Positions 48,268 to 58,588 of a DNA stretch of 64,000 nucleotides are shown in pieces. Position 1 is the first letter of the stretch, and every line of letters begins with the position of its first letter. The notes beneath the pieces were generated by a model, which was not told the origin of the DNA, ran no database searches, and was given only the letters and a program-made list of their open reading frames with translations. This DNA is from Laguncularia racemosa. Lineage: Eukaryota > Streptophyta > Magnoliopsida > Myrtales > Combretaceae. The stretch spans positions 1,302,001-1,366,000 of the forward strand of contig JBBMOL010000066.1 of NCBI GenBank assembly GCA_037954665.1, given 5' to 3'. A program made the position numbers and the translations under genes.

Positions 48268-50293
48268 TGTTGTCAAAATCGCTTTTCAACTCGTACGATT
48301 TCACGTTTTTACGAGTTTGCATATAAAATCCCAGTTAACTCGCATACAAAATCGAAAATGATCAAAATCGTAATAAAATCGCAATTTTGAACAGTAAAAT
48401 CATTCAAAATCGCGATTTTGAACGTTTCTAACGATTCCACACAATTATCTAATTGCAAGCTTAAATCCATTCGGATCGGATCCAAGCCCAGCCCAGCCCA
48501 GCCCAATCGGCAACCTAGCACATCCTTTGCAATTTCCGACTTGCTGCTGCTGCTGTAGCCTGTCCTGTACATTGAACTTCTTCAGAGTTCAGCGGAGAGA
48601 GGAGAAGAGAGACAGTGAAAAGCGAAAACAGCCAAACAGGAGAGGCGAGCACGAGCCGAGATCCATAGTTCCACATCCACTTCCACACTGAGCGGAGTTG
48701 ATACATGATACTATCAGAACAAAGAACACCGAGCAGCGAGCCAGCGATCCTTCTCCTTCGTAGACGAGTGAGCGTTGCCAAGCAGCGATCGTTCTTGCAG
48801 CAGGCCACCGAGTTGAGATCCATCTTCATAGACGCGAGTTTTGTGTTAGGTATGACTTGTATGACTATACTTGTACTTGTACAGTTGTAATGTAGTGTAT
48901 CATGTGAATTTTTATGCTTGTGAGTTGTGATTGTGAATGGGTATTTGAATGGGTTGATGGCTTTCAAGGCCGTGCCTTCAACCGTGTGTGCTTCTATGGA
49001 TTTTCAAGCTCGACATATGGCAGTGCCTTCAACCGTGTATGCAATCGTGTGTGCTTCTGTTCTGTAGATTTTCCAAGTTCAACACTCGGTCATGTGTTCA
49101 ACCGTGTGTACTTCTGTGTATTTTCCAAGCTCAACACACGGTCGTGCCTTCAACCGTGTGTGCTTCTGTGGGCGTGTTTCCTTGACACACGGTCGTGCTC
49201 TTCCCCTGTTCCTTCCAAAAAGCATTTTTCTTCGTGTTTTCTTATCCAAGCCTAAACTTTTAATAAACAACCGTGGGCTTAATTGTTAAATGCCCTCTAG
49301 CGTCCAGGGGGCGCTGCCCCCTTGCTACCCCCGCTGGGGCGGCTTCCCCAGACTCCCGCCCGCTCAGCGTAGAACGGGACTCACGTGCTTTCCTGTCGTA
49401 GCGGAAGTATGAGTCATACCCCAACATATTCGTTGGTCATCACTCCTCTCATGCCAGTGTGTTACGTTGCATTGAAGTCTTTGTGTTTGTGTTCGTCGAT
49501 TGTTAGTCTTCTTGTTCTTATTTGTGATCATGTTCGTATTAAAGCACTTGTGTTTGATTGCTGCAACTTTACTTATTTTAACTAATATTTTTGTAATAGT
49601 AAATAAAATAAATAGTAGATAACTTTAATTTTATAAGAATTTTTTAGATTTTTAATTTTATAGGAAAGGTATAAATGTATTTATATTTCTATCTTTTTAA
49701 TATATCATTCTCATAGTTAAGTAAATGTGAGATATTTTTAAGTAAATATATTTTGAATTAATAATCACGAATAGTGTAAAAATTTACCTAGTAATATATA
49801 ATTTTGAAGGTTTTCTTATTATAGTATCTTCTTTATTATGTACTTTTGGTCATTTTTTAATATTACTTCTTTCTAATAGTATATATTCATTATCAATTTT
49901 TATTTATTAGTAATTTCTTAAAGTCACAATTGATTTTTAAATTTTATCTATTATCTTTTAGTTTTTGTATATAGAACTAGGTGAAACTTGTTTTATACAT
50001 AGTTTATCATTTTAGAAATAAAATATTTATATTATACAACTTATGCTCGATTATCTATATTATGGCTTTTATTGTAAATTTGCACTTTATGGCTAAAATA
50101 AATACTTAATTTCCTTAATTCTATTATTAATTATATTTTTTAATTACTATTGTAAGTAAATTTATAATATTTGAAAATTATTTTACATAGGTTGTTTCTC
50201 CGTTCTGTTTCTACATTCCGATTCTACGGATCCCTTCACGATTCTACGGATCCCTTCACGATTCTACGTAAAATCGCGATTTTAACAACCATG
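48268..50293. mobile_element. Non-autonomous Mutator-like element (2.0 kb)
   Basis: A 10-11 bp direct duplication (CTTATACCCAT) flanks a segment whose ends are inverted: tgttgtcaaaatcg on the left and, reversed, tggttgttaaaatcg on the right, two bases inside the edge. Duplications of 9-11 bp are the mark of Mutator-like elements. Subterminal acgatttcacg words on the left and a 20-bp tandem repeat (gattctacggatcccttcac, 50220-50259) on the right extend the ends. Inside is a GC-richer block (48430-49400) with a palindromic array and a gggggcgctgcccccttgct motif at 49308, then AT-rich DNA. No transposase ORF. Whether the GC-rich block is captured host DNA is open. Confidence 0.7.
48960..49205 (+). 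repeat. CACGGTCGTG-type palindromic array inside the MULE
   Basis: Four to five units of about 51 bp (one spacing is 68) built as cacggtcgtgccttcaaccg, then tgtgtgcttctgtg and ttccaagctcgaca. Overlapping ORFs here are reading-frame shadows of the repeat. Confidence 0.85.
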
Positions 50294-50304
50294 CTTATAC
50301 CCAT
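50294..50304. repeat. Target site duplication (right) of the MULE
   Basis: CTTATACCCAT, identical to 48257-48267. Confidence 0.8.
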
Positions 50305-50683
50305 GCTCGTCATTTTTCTTGTTTTTTTTTGGTAATCCATGAATGTCATTAACCAAATGATAATGATCCATGCCGTCTCCAAGAACATCTTGATCCTTAC
50401 CCATGATCAAGGACTGCTTTATTGGCGTACTGTCTTTAAGTTTAGTCACCGAGGAACGGACTCTTTTACTCACAGCAAGACTCTTAGTCATGCTTTCAAG
50501 TCTTTGAGAAATAAGCTCCGGTGTACTTGGATGAATCTGAGATTCCATCTTCAAAAGGCACCCATCCAATCTTTCAAGTCGTCTCCTTTTCCGAGCCATC
50601 TTTGCAGGAGAAGTTTCCCTCTTTTTTCTCTCTTTTTTTTTTTTAGCCTTGGTTTTCTTCTTTATGAACCTAGAATCGATCAT
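50305..50683 (-). pseudogene. Unrecognised Lys-rich coding fragment
   Basis: A minus-strand open stretch (through to 50282) with a lysine-rich start (KKKTKAKKKKERKKRE) and a normal-looking region (HPSTPELISQRLESMTKSLA, then KRVRSSVTKLKDSTPIKQ). Its last codons run into the MULE end, so the real 3' end is lost or was never in this frame. It lies directly downstream of the PPR fragment. No family recognised; it may be a further captured fragment. Confidence 0.25.
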
Positions 50684-50699
50684 CCATCGTATGTCTTGA

Positions 50700-51362
50700 T
50701 ACCTGGCTCACATCCATCAGCTTTCATTCATTGTATACCCAGCAAATTTCATCCTATCAATCATCTCATCTCCTTCTCTTACCAAGATGACGATGACCAC
50801 ACTCCAACTGATTTTGATTCGGAATCCACTAACAGACGCCTCGATTACATGCTCCAATTCCTTGACGCAAGCTTTCAATCCCCAAACACTAGCATCTGGC
50901 GTTATTGGCATTCTCTCAGTAGTCTTCAGCTTCGTCCAATTGACCAGCTCTCCTTAAAAGGTCCACCATGCACGCATAATGTTGGTGTCTAGGCACGACC
51001 CCAAAATCTCTGCTCGTGGAATTGAAACACTCTCATGCTTCACTTTCCAACCCAGCATTACCAGCAGAATTACGAATGATCATTGCATGAATATTTCGTG
51101 CTTGGACTAGAGAACCCAAGTGAGAACAAGCTCGAGTCACGCTAAGAAGGATAACTGAATCAGCCATAACTTGCTTTCATAACATATCTTTAAAGAGCTT
51201 CAAGGCTTCTAAAGGTAGATCCCCTTTAATGTATGATTCTATCATGGAAGCCCAAGACACCAAGTCCTTATCACGAACCCCATCAAATGATCTATGGGCG
51301 GCATCAATCCTTCGAGACCTTACATATGCAAGCGTAACAGAATTCATTACTGCCGGTTCCAA
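50700..51362 (-). pseudogene. PLS-class PPR gene fragment
   Basis: Minus strand, in order: VTLAYVRSRRIDAAHRSFDG and VRDKDLVSWASMIESYIKGD at 51335-51215. ADSVILLSVTRACSHLGSLV follows across 51165-51105. Then HYACMVDLLRRAGQLDEAED at about 51030-50970, and MPITPDASVWG-type E-motif start at 50911. This is the repeat spacing of a PLS-class pentatricopeptide protein (organelle RNA binding, usually editing). Several stops and indels interrupt it, N-terminal repeats are missing, and the region 51364-52400 upstream is unrelated sequence, so it is a fragment, not a decayed whole gene. Confidence 0.65.
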
Positions 51363-51363
51363 A

Positions 51364-52094
51364 TCAAGTCCGTTCTCTTGTTTCCTTCCCTAGCTGTGCA
51401 ACGGATTGTGATTTACAGCGTAAAGCAAGATCCATACGGGATCGTGAATTCCCATGAAGAGTAAGTGAGACATCCAAACCACCCAGATTGTGAATATAAT
51501 TGCATTCACAAGATTTGGATATGACGCCACAGTCGTTGCCGCTATCAGAACTACTATATTGAGGAGAGCAAGCACACAATTTCTCTACATTACGATCAAC
51601 AGGAGATGGCAATTGGTCTGTTGGAGGTGGTCGATCGGAGTTACGTCACCGGCGAAGATTTTTTCGTCGTTGTGATTGTCTAAGGTTTGGTCATATGAGG
51701 ATGTCCATGTTGCCCAATCCTACTTTCAACTTGCTGTCCAATTTTTTTTTTTTTTGCAAGGGATCAGACATCAATGAACTTGCTTTTAGAGAGGGACAAC
51801 GAACCAAGTGTTCCACCTCTTCGTCATTGGACTCACAAAGTTTCTGGTAAAGATGGCGACAAAGGAGATTAAGCGGAGGCAAGGTCGGTTGCTTCCGGTG
51901 GTCATGAAATCACGAGCAGCATTTAAAGATCCTTCAAAGTAACTTGAAATTTCATTTTCCTGCTGAGGCGACCCAATCTGCGTACATAGGGAAAGCTTCA
52001 AAGGTCATGAATTCAAGTTTCATGGATAGCAACTTGGAATTTTGATTTCAATGCTCTATTCTTGGGATGTCGTCAGGCGTCAGGAAATATAGCG
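51364..52094 (-). pseudogene. Unrecognised coding-like fragment(s)
   Basis: Minus ORFs of 60-80 codons overlap here (51364-51612 with SPVDRNVEKLCACSPQYSSS; 51786-52001 with SYFEGSLNAARDFMTTG). A poly-A-type run (T13 on plus at 51749-51761) interrupts. I do not recognise a domain. Position between two different gene fragments suggests captured exon or intron pieces. Confidence 0.25.
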
Positions 52095-52330
52095 TCATTG
52101 GGAACTTCGTCTCGCACCTCCACTGCTATTGCCGACACATCCTCTGTTTGGATTGCTCTTGATCTTCGCGTGATTCAGAGATGACGGTACAAATGGTTTC
52201 GGTGTCCATACGCAGTACGTTCTTTTCGGTGTTTGATTAAGCTCGTTAGCTTTCGACGACGACGAAGCCGGAGGAATAAGATCGTGATCATCGACGAAGA
52301 TGTTCTTCAACGAAATCTAACGGAATTCGA
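52095..52330 (-). pseudogene. DUF1645-like gene fragment
   Basis: Minus frame reads MKNIFVDDHDLIPPASSSSK, then ANELNQTPKRTYCVWTPKPF. The acidic-to-Ser-rich run followed by a TYCVWTPK motif is, as I know it, the signature of plant DUF1645 proteins, whose function is unknown. The usual RWRFRDL continuation is missing; the frame ends at 52095. Only about 70 codons remain. Confidence 0.5.
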
Positions 52331-52399
52331 GTTCGAAAATCTACTTTGGCAATGCCCTTAACAATCGAAACTCTAGCAGGCCACTCAAGAATATTGCCA

Positions 52400-52700
52400 T
52401 CGCACTCCTTCTGTCTAGTTTACACAATTAAACTTAGGAATGCTCTTGAAAAGAGCAACAACTTTATCTAGCATCCCATGCCTCGCGAAAATCTCTATAG
52501 CATATGCAAAGACAAAATCCTTACACTCACAGGAATCCTCTTTGATCTCATTGATAACCTCTTTCATCTTGCCAATTCGTCCAGAGTTTCCCAGGATGCT
52601 GATCATGGTTGCATAGACTGGGCATTGTGACGATAGTTTTGGTACTTCAATTTGGCATCTCTAAAGACGTGGAGAGCTGTTCCTGGTTTTGTTTTTCTTA
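52400..52700 (-). pseudogene. P-class PPR gene N-terminal fragment
   Basis: Minus strand: KTKPGTALHVFRDAKLKYQN at 52690-52630, then MISILGNSGRIGKMKEVINE, CECKDFVFAYAIEIFARHGM and LDKVVALFKSIPKFNCVN to 52415. This is the text of the first repeats of a P-class PPR protein (mitochondrial RNA binding). A stop at about 52412 follows, and sequence after it does not continue the gene. The upstream part is replaced by (TA)n and A/T runs (52733-52785), so both ends are broken. Confidence 0.65.
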
Positions 52701-52849
52701 CTTTGAATATTATCTTATTTGTTGATCTCTTATATATATATATATATATATACATGTAATCTTCTTTACCCCTTTTTTTTTTTATAATTTCAGGTTCAGT
52801 CTTGGCACTAGCAATATTGTGAATCGATGGAGAAAAACACAATAGCGAT

Positions 52850-54620
52850 CAAGCAAAAAGACTTGCCGGTGCATTCAAATGGGCATCCACCGCCGATCGC
52901 AAGTCCTTAAGATGTGTGGTTGGATGAAACTATCTCTAAAGATACTTTCTGGGACAAAATCAAACGTCGAGAGCTCTATGTGACAGCTCGCACCGATGGT
53001 ATGCTTCACTTTATTAGGTGTGAGCCCTGTGCTAGCTCAAGAGATGCCATCAATGCAAGTTCGATTTTGAGCTTTAGGAATAAAAGAAAGGAACTTCCCC
53101 TCTCAACCACCCAATTTGCATTCCTCAGGCAGTCACCCTTCGGATGGAAATTTTGGATAAAACATATCATCTCAAAGTCAAAGTATGTGACTCTTTTGGA
53201 AAAGACCGGTGTCTTCCGTGCCATTACTACTTCCACCCACCTATGGTTCCCACATATGAGTCGGTCGGAAGTGTAGTGAGTGATCATCTATCGTTGGAGT
53301 ACTTAGACTCACACATTCATCACTTCTTGGGGAGAAATCACTTCAACACTTGAGGACGTGGTCTTTCTCCTAAACTTGACTAGTTTTAGGCAGACCAACA
53401 TTACCTCTACTAAAGTGTCTTATAAGGAGCTTAGTTTTCAAATGTCTTTACTAGATGCCTTGAAAGCTACTTGCAACAATAAGAGGAAGTCTTGTTTCTC
53501 TTCCTAGCTCGCCTAATTCTTTAAGGAGCAAAGGAAGGACAAACCTTGGGTTTCTGGCCCAGGTCATGGATAAGAGTAAGTATTCTCATCCATTTTGAAT
53601 ATACCTTTATAGTTGTGTACTTATACCTCTCTCATCCCCTTTTTTTTTCTTGTTATTTTTGTAGGTATGAGCTTGCAGCTTTTATAACGTATTGGCTATC
53701 CTTGTTTGTGTTTCCTAGTAGACCAGAAGAAGGCGCAAGCCCTCAACTGTTTCCCTTAGCCATACTAATTGCTCAAGGTGAGTGGTTCGCACTAGGTCCC
53801 TTTTACCTGGGCTCTTTGTATTGGTGCTTGGTTCTATACCATAAGGCTTCTGTTCATTTAAAGGATCGCTATGTGAGCGTGTCACATGTAGACCTGGTAT
53901 TTCTCCAACTTTTCTTTTGCGAAACGGCTTGCTAGTTATGAAGACAAGGTTAAATTATATCCTCCAAGCTCAAAGGATGAGGTGACCTTGGTAGATAGGT
54001 GTAAGGGCCTCCATAATTCTGAGGTAAGATTTATTCTATGGTATACTCTAAGAAGTTTACCCTCCCTCCTAGATAACAAAGACTCCTTTGAGGGGTTATC
54101 TGGAGCAAAGGGTTGTAGTATATTCTCCTCACAAGGTTGCACATCAGCTTGGGTTTGACCAAGGGGTACCCCACATGACTAATATTATTGATAATTTCGA
54201 GTTGTGTTGTCAGTCACTCTCGCCAAGTGATTGTAGAAATATTCATCTAGAAGTGCATTAGTTATACATTCCTTTTATAAGTCGCTCTGGGGTTGCTTCT
54301 CTTGGCTGGCTAACATATTGGTCGAATTGCTTGCAAGACTTTTGAGCATATGCTTTTGCTTTAGTAGATGATAAACTTTGTATGCCTACTGCGTGCCGTT
54401 GGGAGTTCTACCTTAAATTACTACCTAAGCCCAAGCCTAAGCCTATTGGTGATGCCCAAGAGACTATTGAACAGGTGGATCAGCGGTCAACATCTCCTAC
54501 TGATGTAGGATTAGGAAGATCCTCTAAGAATAAATGCCTGTTTCTTCCATCGACATATGATAGATAGGCTAAGCGTACCTTTATTCATGAGGTAGCATCC
54601 TTGTATATTTCTTATCATTA
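52850..54620 (+). pseudogene. Plant-mobile-domain (PMD)-type pseudogene, 5' part
   Basis: Plus strand, with stops. AFKWASTADRKSLRCVWLDE at about 52868, then TISKDTFWDKIKRRELYVTA. YHLKVKVCDSFGKDRCLPCH and YYFHPPMVPTYESVGSVVSD follow (53161-53275). The NITSTKVSYKELSFQMSLLD stretch is at 53398-53460. A plausible intron (gtaagtatt at 53575 to ttttgtag at 53664) precedes the core: YELAAFITYWLSLFVFPSRP (53667) and FPLAILIAQGEWFALGPFYL. HVDLVFLQLFFCE follows at 53888-53926. The FxxxWLSxFVFP core is typical of PMD proteins (MAIN-like and transposon-borne). The 3' part lies beyond the CRM-like insertion at 62312-63180. The same family occurs at 19560-21720. Confidence 0.6.
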
Positions 54621-54625
54621 TGTAT
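54621..54625. repeat. Target site duplication (left) of the CRM-like element
   Basis: TGTAT, repeated at 62307-62311. Confidence 0.88.
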
Positions 54626-54956
54626 TGATACGAAATCAGTTTGCTCGGATTCCTAACTGATACGAACCACGCCAACATCTGACGAAACCCAATACCAATA
54701 CGTTTGGAATTCGCTACCTAAGATGCCAAACACACTCAAGGGGAAACCGCGACCCGTTTTCTATAAGCGAGACAAGAACCTTGGTATAATATGAAGACAC
54801 CAAAATCGGGATGAAAGACCGATTGATAAGTCGGGATGAACGCCACGGAAGAAAATACGATAAGTTCTAGAGTAGTTCTTTAAAGAACCAAGAGAGGAAT
54901 TCTCTCAAAAGTGTTTTCAAACTTGTGTGTTGTATATTCTATATTCTATCTATTCT

Positions 54957-54984
54957 AAACCCTAGGAGCTTTATAGTAGGGTTT
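54957..54984 (-). promoter_or_regulatory. TATA box flanked by inverted teloboxes
   Basis: On the minus strand: AAACCCTA, one base, TATAAAG, four bases, TAGGGTTT. The same arrangement is present in the other LTR at 61693-61720. TATAAAG marks the likely core promoter; teloboxes are known plant elements bound by telomere-repeat-binding factors. Confidence 0.6.
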
Positions 54985-55133
54985 ACAATTCGTAACAATA
55001 AAGGCCTAAAATGACATAACATCATTAAGTTGCGTAAAAATAACACAACAGGGATGTAAAGGTCGGCGGCGTTGAAATGAAGGCTGGCGGCCTTGGAGCC
55101 GGCGTAAGCATATACACGATTGGCGTTAGAGAT

Positions 55134-55380
55134 GTACATGACCGTGTACTTCTAGTCGTTTATCTTTCTGTGGAAATCTTGACAATGTACACGACCGTGT
55201 ACTTCTAGTCGTGTATCTTTCTGTGGAAATCTTGACAACATACACAACTGTGTACTTCTAGTCGTGTATCTTTCTGTGGAAATTCTTGACACCATACACG
55301 ACCGTGCCTTTGAACCGTGTGTACGACCGTGTATGACTCTGTGTAACTTCCAGACTCCTACACGGCCGTGCCTTGTAAAG
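55134..55380. repeat. 53-bp tandem repeat and palindromic cacgaccgtg array
   Basis: Units read tacacgaccgtgtacttcta, gtcgtgtatctttctgtgg, aaatcttgacaa. Further cacggccgtgcc words follow to 55380. The other LTR has the array at 61870-62065. Confidence 0.9.
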
Positions 55381-55529
55381 ACACGCCCTCTTCAACCCGT
55401 ATCCGTTATGACTTGTACAAGAGCAAGGGCATTCCCATGGTTGTTCCAATCATTTCCAACTTCATGGTTGCTCCAATCCTTTCCGACTTCATGGACATCC
55501 TTTATCAACCCATTAAGTGCTTCCTTTAA

Positions 55530-56957
55530 TCATTTCGCTCGAGTTCTTGTGATCGGTCCAGGTGGCACTTCAAGAGGATCCACATTCCATCTTCTGGCTT
55601 GGCTCCCATCATGGCTCTCATCATTCCCCTCCTCTTGAAAAGGATTTGTCCTCAAATCATCGCCTGCATCAAAAGGACTCAAATCAATAACATTAAATGT
55701 AGCACTTATTTGATACTCACCTGGTAAATCTATCTTATATGCATTATCATTGATGCACTCAAGAATTTGAAACGGTCCATCGCCTCTAGGAAGTAGTTTA
55801 GATCGACGCTGCACAGGAAACCGGTCTTTGCGCATGTGAACCCAAACCCAGTCTCTAGGTTCAAAGACAGCTTGTCGACGACCCTTGTTGGCTTGTTTCA
55901 CATACTGCTCTGTTCTTCGCTCAATGTTTAGCCTTGCCTTCTCATGGATCTGTTTAACAAATTCTGCTTTCTTCTTGCCATCTAGATTAACATACTCAGA
56001 AATAGGCAGATGTGATAAATCCAAAGGAGTTAGTGGATTAAAACCATACACAATTTCAAAAGGAGTAAACTTAGTAGCAGAATGCATTGTGCGATTATAG
56101 GCAAATTCAACATATGGCAAACAATCCTCCCAACTTTTAATGTTCTTTTTAATGACAGCCCTCAACAAAGTAGATAAAGTTCGATTTACTACCTCAGTTT
56201 GACCATCAGTCTGTGGATGACAAGTAGTAGAAAACAATAACTTAGTTCCTAACTTAGCCCACAATGTCTTCCAAAAGTAGCTCAAGAACTTAGCATCTCT
56301 ATCCGATACGATTGTTCTAGGCATACCATGTAATTTCACAACTTCCCTAAAGAACAAATTAGCAATATTGCAAGCATCATCTGTTTTGTGACAAGGAATG
56401 AAATGTGCCATTTTAGAGAATCTATCCACAACTATAAAAATAGAATCTCGGCCATGTCTAAACCTGGGTAAACCTAACACAAAATCTATGGAAATATCCA
56501 TCCAAGGCTCATCAGGAATGACACTAGACCTATATAACTCATCTAATATGTCATCTAAGCAAGGAATGGGATGACGATACTTTACCGTGATGTTGTTGAT
56601 GGCGCGGCAGTCAACACACATTCTCCATGACCCATTCTTCTTAGGCACCAAAATCACAAGCACTGCACATGGACTCATGCTTTCTCTCACGTACCCCTTC
56701 TCCATTAATTCATCGACCTGCCTTTGGAGTTCCTTTGTCTCCTTTAGATTGCTCCTATAAGCCGGTTTGTTTGGAATCGATGCTCCGGGTACTAGGTCAA
56801 TCTGGTGCTCAATACCACGAATAGGTGGTAATCCCTTTGGAATCTCCTCAAGGAAGACATCTTCAAAGTCCTGCACAATAGACACAACCACACTAGGTAA
56901 AGAGTTAAATAGTTCGTTAGTATTCAAACAAGTTTCCTTAAAAATCAGCAACAACAT
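55530..56957 (-). pseudogene. RT start fused to integrase core (CRM-like pol)
   Basis: A 475-codon open stretch. Residues 1 to about 145 are the protease-RT linker and first RT blocks (VSIVQDFEDVFLEEIPKGLP, VLVILVPKKNGSWRMCVD, YRHPIPCLDDILDELYR). The next residues (about 147 on) are integrase: DEPWMDISIDFVLGLPR (first Asp), MPRTIVSDRDAKFLSYFWKT (second Asp) and TDGQTEVVNRTLSTLL (Glu). FEIVYGFNPLTPLDL, a GPF-type C-terminus (RGDGPFQILECINDNAYKID) and a basic end (GPITRTRAK) follow. The catalytic half of RT, RNase H and the integrase zinc finger are absent at the junction near 56520, yet the frame stays open. About the last 30 codons lie inside the 3' LTR. Confidence 0.9.
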
Positions 56958-57785
56958 AAGTTACTTCATCACTAACGCTCTCCTCACTACACTCGCTCTT
57001 GCCACACAACTCTCCTTTTGCAAGACTGCACTCTCCTTTTCACTCACCACCAAAGTTGATCCCCCTTCAACTTGGTCTCTCACACTCTTTCTAGCCTTCC
57101 TCTCTTTTTCCTTTTGATATTGACTTTTGTGTTCCTTTTCTTTCTCGTTGTCTTTTGCTCTCTCACTCTCCCTCCGTTTTTCACTCACCTTATATTTTGC
57201 AAAAGACTGTTGTAGCTACAACTGATCCTCATACACTTGTTTAGGTGTTAAAGGTTTAAGATTAAAGCTTTTCCCTTGGTGAACAAGCGTATACTTGTTA
57301 GAAAAGCCATCATGAACAAACTTCCTATCAAATTTCCATGGCCTCCCCAACAACACATGACACGCTTGCATTGGCACTACATCACATAACACCTCATCCT
57401 CATACCTACCAATGTGAAAAGCAATCAAGGCTTGCTTACTCACCTTAGTCTCGCCACTATCATTCAACCACTGCAATTTATATGGACTAGGGTATTTAGT
57501 AGTCTTGAGTCCCAGCCTCTCGACAATAAAATTACTCACCACATTAGTGCAACTTCTTCCATCAATGATCAAACTGCAAATATGATCACCTAGATAACAT
57601 CTAGTATGAAAGATATTCTCTCGTTGCACCTCCTCTTCTTCCTGCACATTCAAAGCTCTCTTCACTACTGCCACTAACCTCCCTATTGCAGGCTCCTCAT
57701 CATCACTAGCATCCTCTAATGGAGGCATATCATCCTCTTCACTATCCCCCTCAGTCTCATACTCACCATCATCACGCAGAATCAT
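56958..57785 (-). pseudogene. Protease region of the CRM-like element
   Basis: 57216-57785: an acidic linker (DSEEDDMPPLEDASDDEE), then the aspartic protease with CSLIIDGRSCTNVVSNF (catalytic Asp in IDG), KLQWLNDSGETKVSKQ and ACHVLLGRPWKFDRK. A stop at 57216 and another at 56961 enclose a strongly charged linker (SEKRRESERAKDNEKEKEHK) that leads in frame to RT. It cleaves Gag-Pol in intact relatives. Confidence 0.82.
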
Positions 57786-58588
57786 AACACGCCTATTCGA
57801 ACATTGACTAGCAATATGGCCTCTACCTTGGCATTTAAAACATCTAATGTCACGATTTCTAGGAGTAGAAGAGTCAGGTTTACCTTGATGACCAGGAGTA
57901 GAACCTGCTTGCCTCTACTCTCCTTTTGGTTTGGTGGATAAAGGCTTTTCTTCCTTCTTCCATTGGTTAGTCTTCCAGGCGGATGAACCAGCACCCTGTT
58001 GAAACCGTGCAGTACTACTACCTTTCCTCCTGTGTTGGTTCTCAACCTTTATAGTCATATGAACCATATCTTCCAATTCTACATAATGCTGCAATTCCAC
58101 GACATTTTGAATTTCTCTATTCAATCTAGCAAGAAACCTAGCCATGGTAGCCTCTCTATCCTCCTCTACATTCGCCCTAATCATAGTAACTTCCATCTCC
58201 TTGAAATACTCATCCACACTTCGGCTTCCTTGCCTAAGAGTTTGCAATTTGTTGTGTAACTCATGATAGTAATACGCAGGCACAAACCACTTCTTCATCA
58301 CCCTCTTCATCTCTTCCCATGACTCAATAGGTGGTTCGCCATTCCTTCTTCAATTCAACATTAGTTGATCCCACCACACTATGGCATAATCCGAAAATTC
58401 AATGGCAGCAAGTTTCACTTTCTTTCTCCCATTATAGTTGTGACAATCAAACACCATCTCTACCTTCTTATCCCACTTTAAGTACGCCTCGGGATCATTC
58501 TTCCCTTGGAAAGGAGGAATCTTCATCTTTATACTACTCAGTTGATTATCCTCTCTATTCCTATCTCCTCTATCTTCCCAATCCCTAG
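57786..58588 (-). pseudogene. Gag of the CRM-like element, main part
   Basis: Same frame as pol. The gag core is SIKMKIPPFQGKNDPEAYLK, then LAAIEFSDYAIVWWDQL, a TGA near 58350, KRVMKKWFVPAYYYHELHNK and VDEYFKEMEVTMIRANV. A TAG near 57915 precedes a CCHC knuckle (CFKCQGRGHIASQC, about 57845-57805). The N-terminal part is on the far side of the nested solo LTR. Confidence 0.85.
58584..58588. repeat. Target site duplication (left) of the nested solo LTR
   Basis: CCTAG, repeated at 60666-60670. Confidence 0.85.

Larger units (their letters stand above)
54626..55623 (-). repeat. 3' LTR of the CRM-like element
   Basis: Ends tgatacgaaatc...ctctcatca (plus). Has three copies of a 53-bp repeat (55134-55293) where the other LTR has two. 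Contains TATA and teloboxes at 54957-54984 and the last codons of pol. Confidence 0.93.

Noticed and set aside
48515..48967. 150-codon minus ORF inside the MULE
   Set aside because: No recognised domain; lies in a GC-rich non-coding block and overlaps repeat sequence. Open by chance.
48960..49205. CRISPR-like array
   Set aside because: Units are contiguous degenerate tandem repeats without unique spacers, and the genome is a plant's.
50339..50992. 217-codon plus ORF
   Set aside because: Runs antisense to the PPR and Lys-rich fragments, whose minus-strand translations make sense. A shadow frame.
55530..55700. Chromodomain at the end of the CRM-like pol
   Set aside because: The tail has no chromodomain-like aromatic or hydrophobic pattern; only the short basic end is visible.
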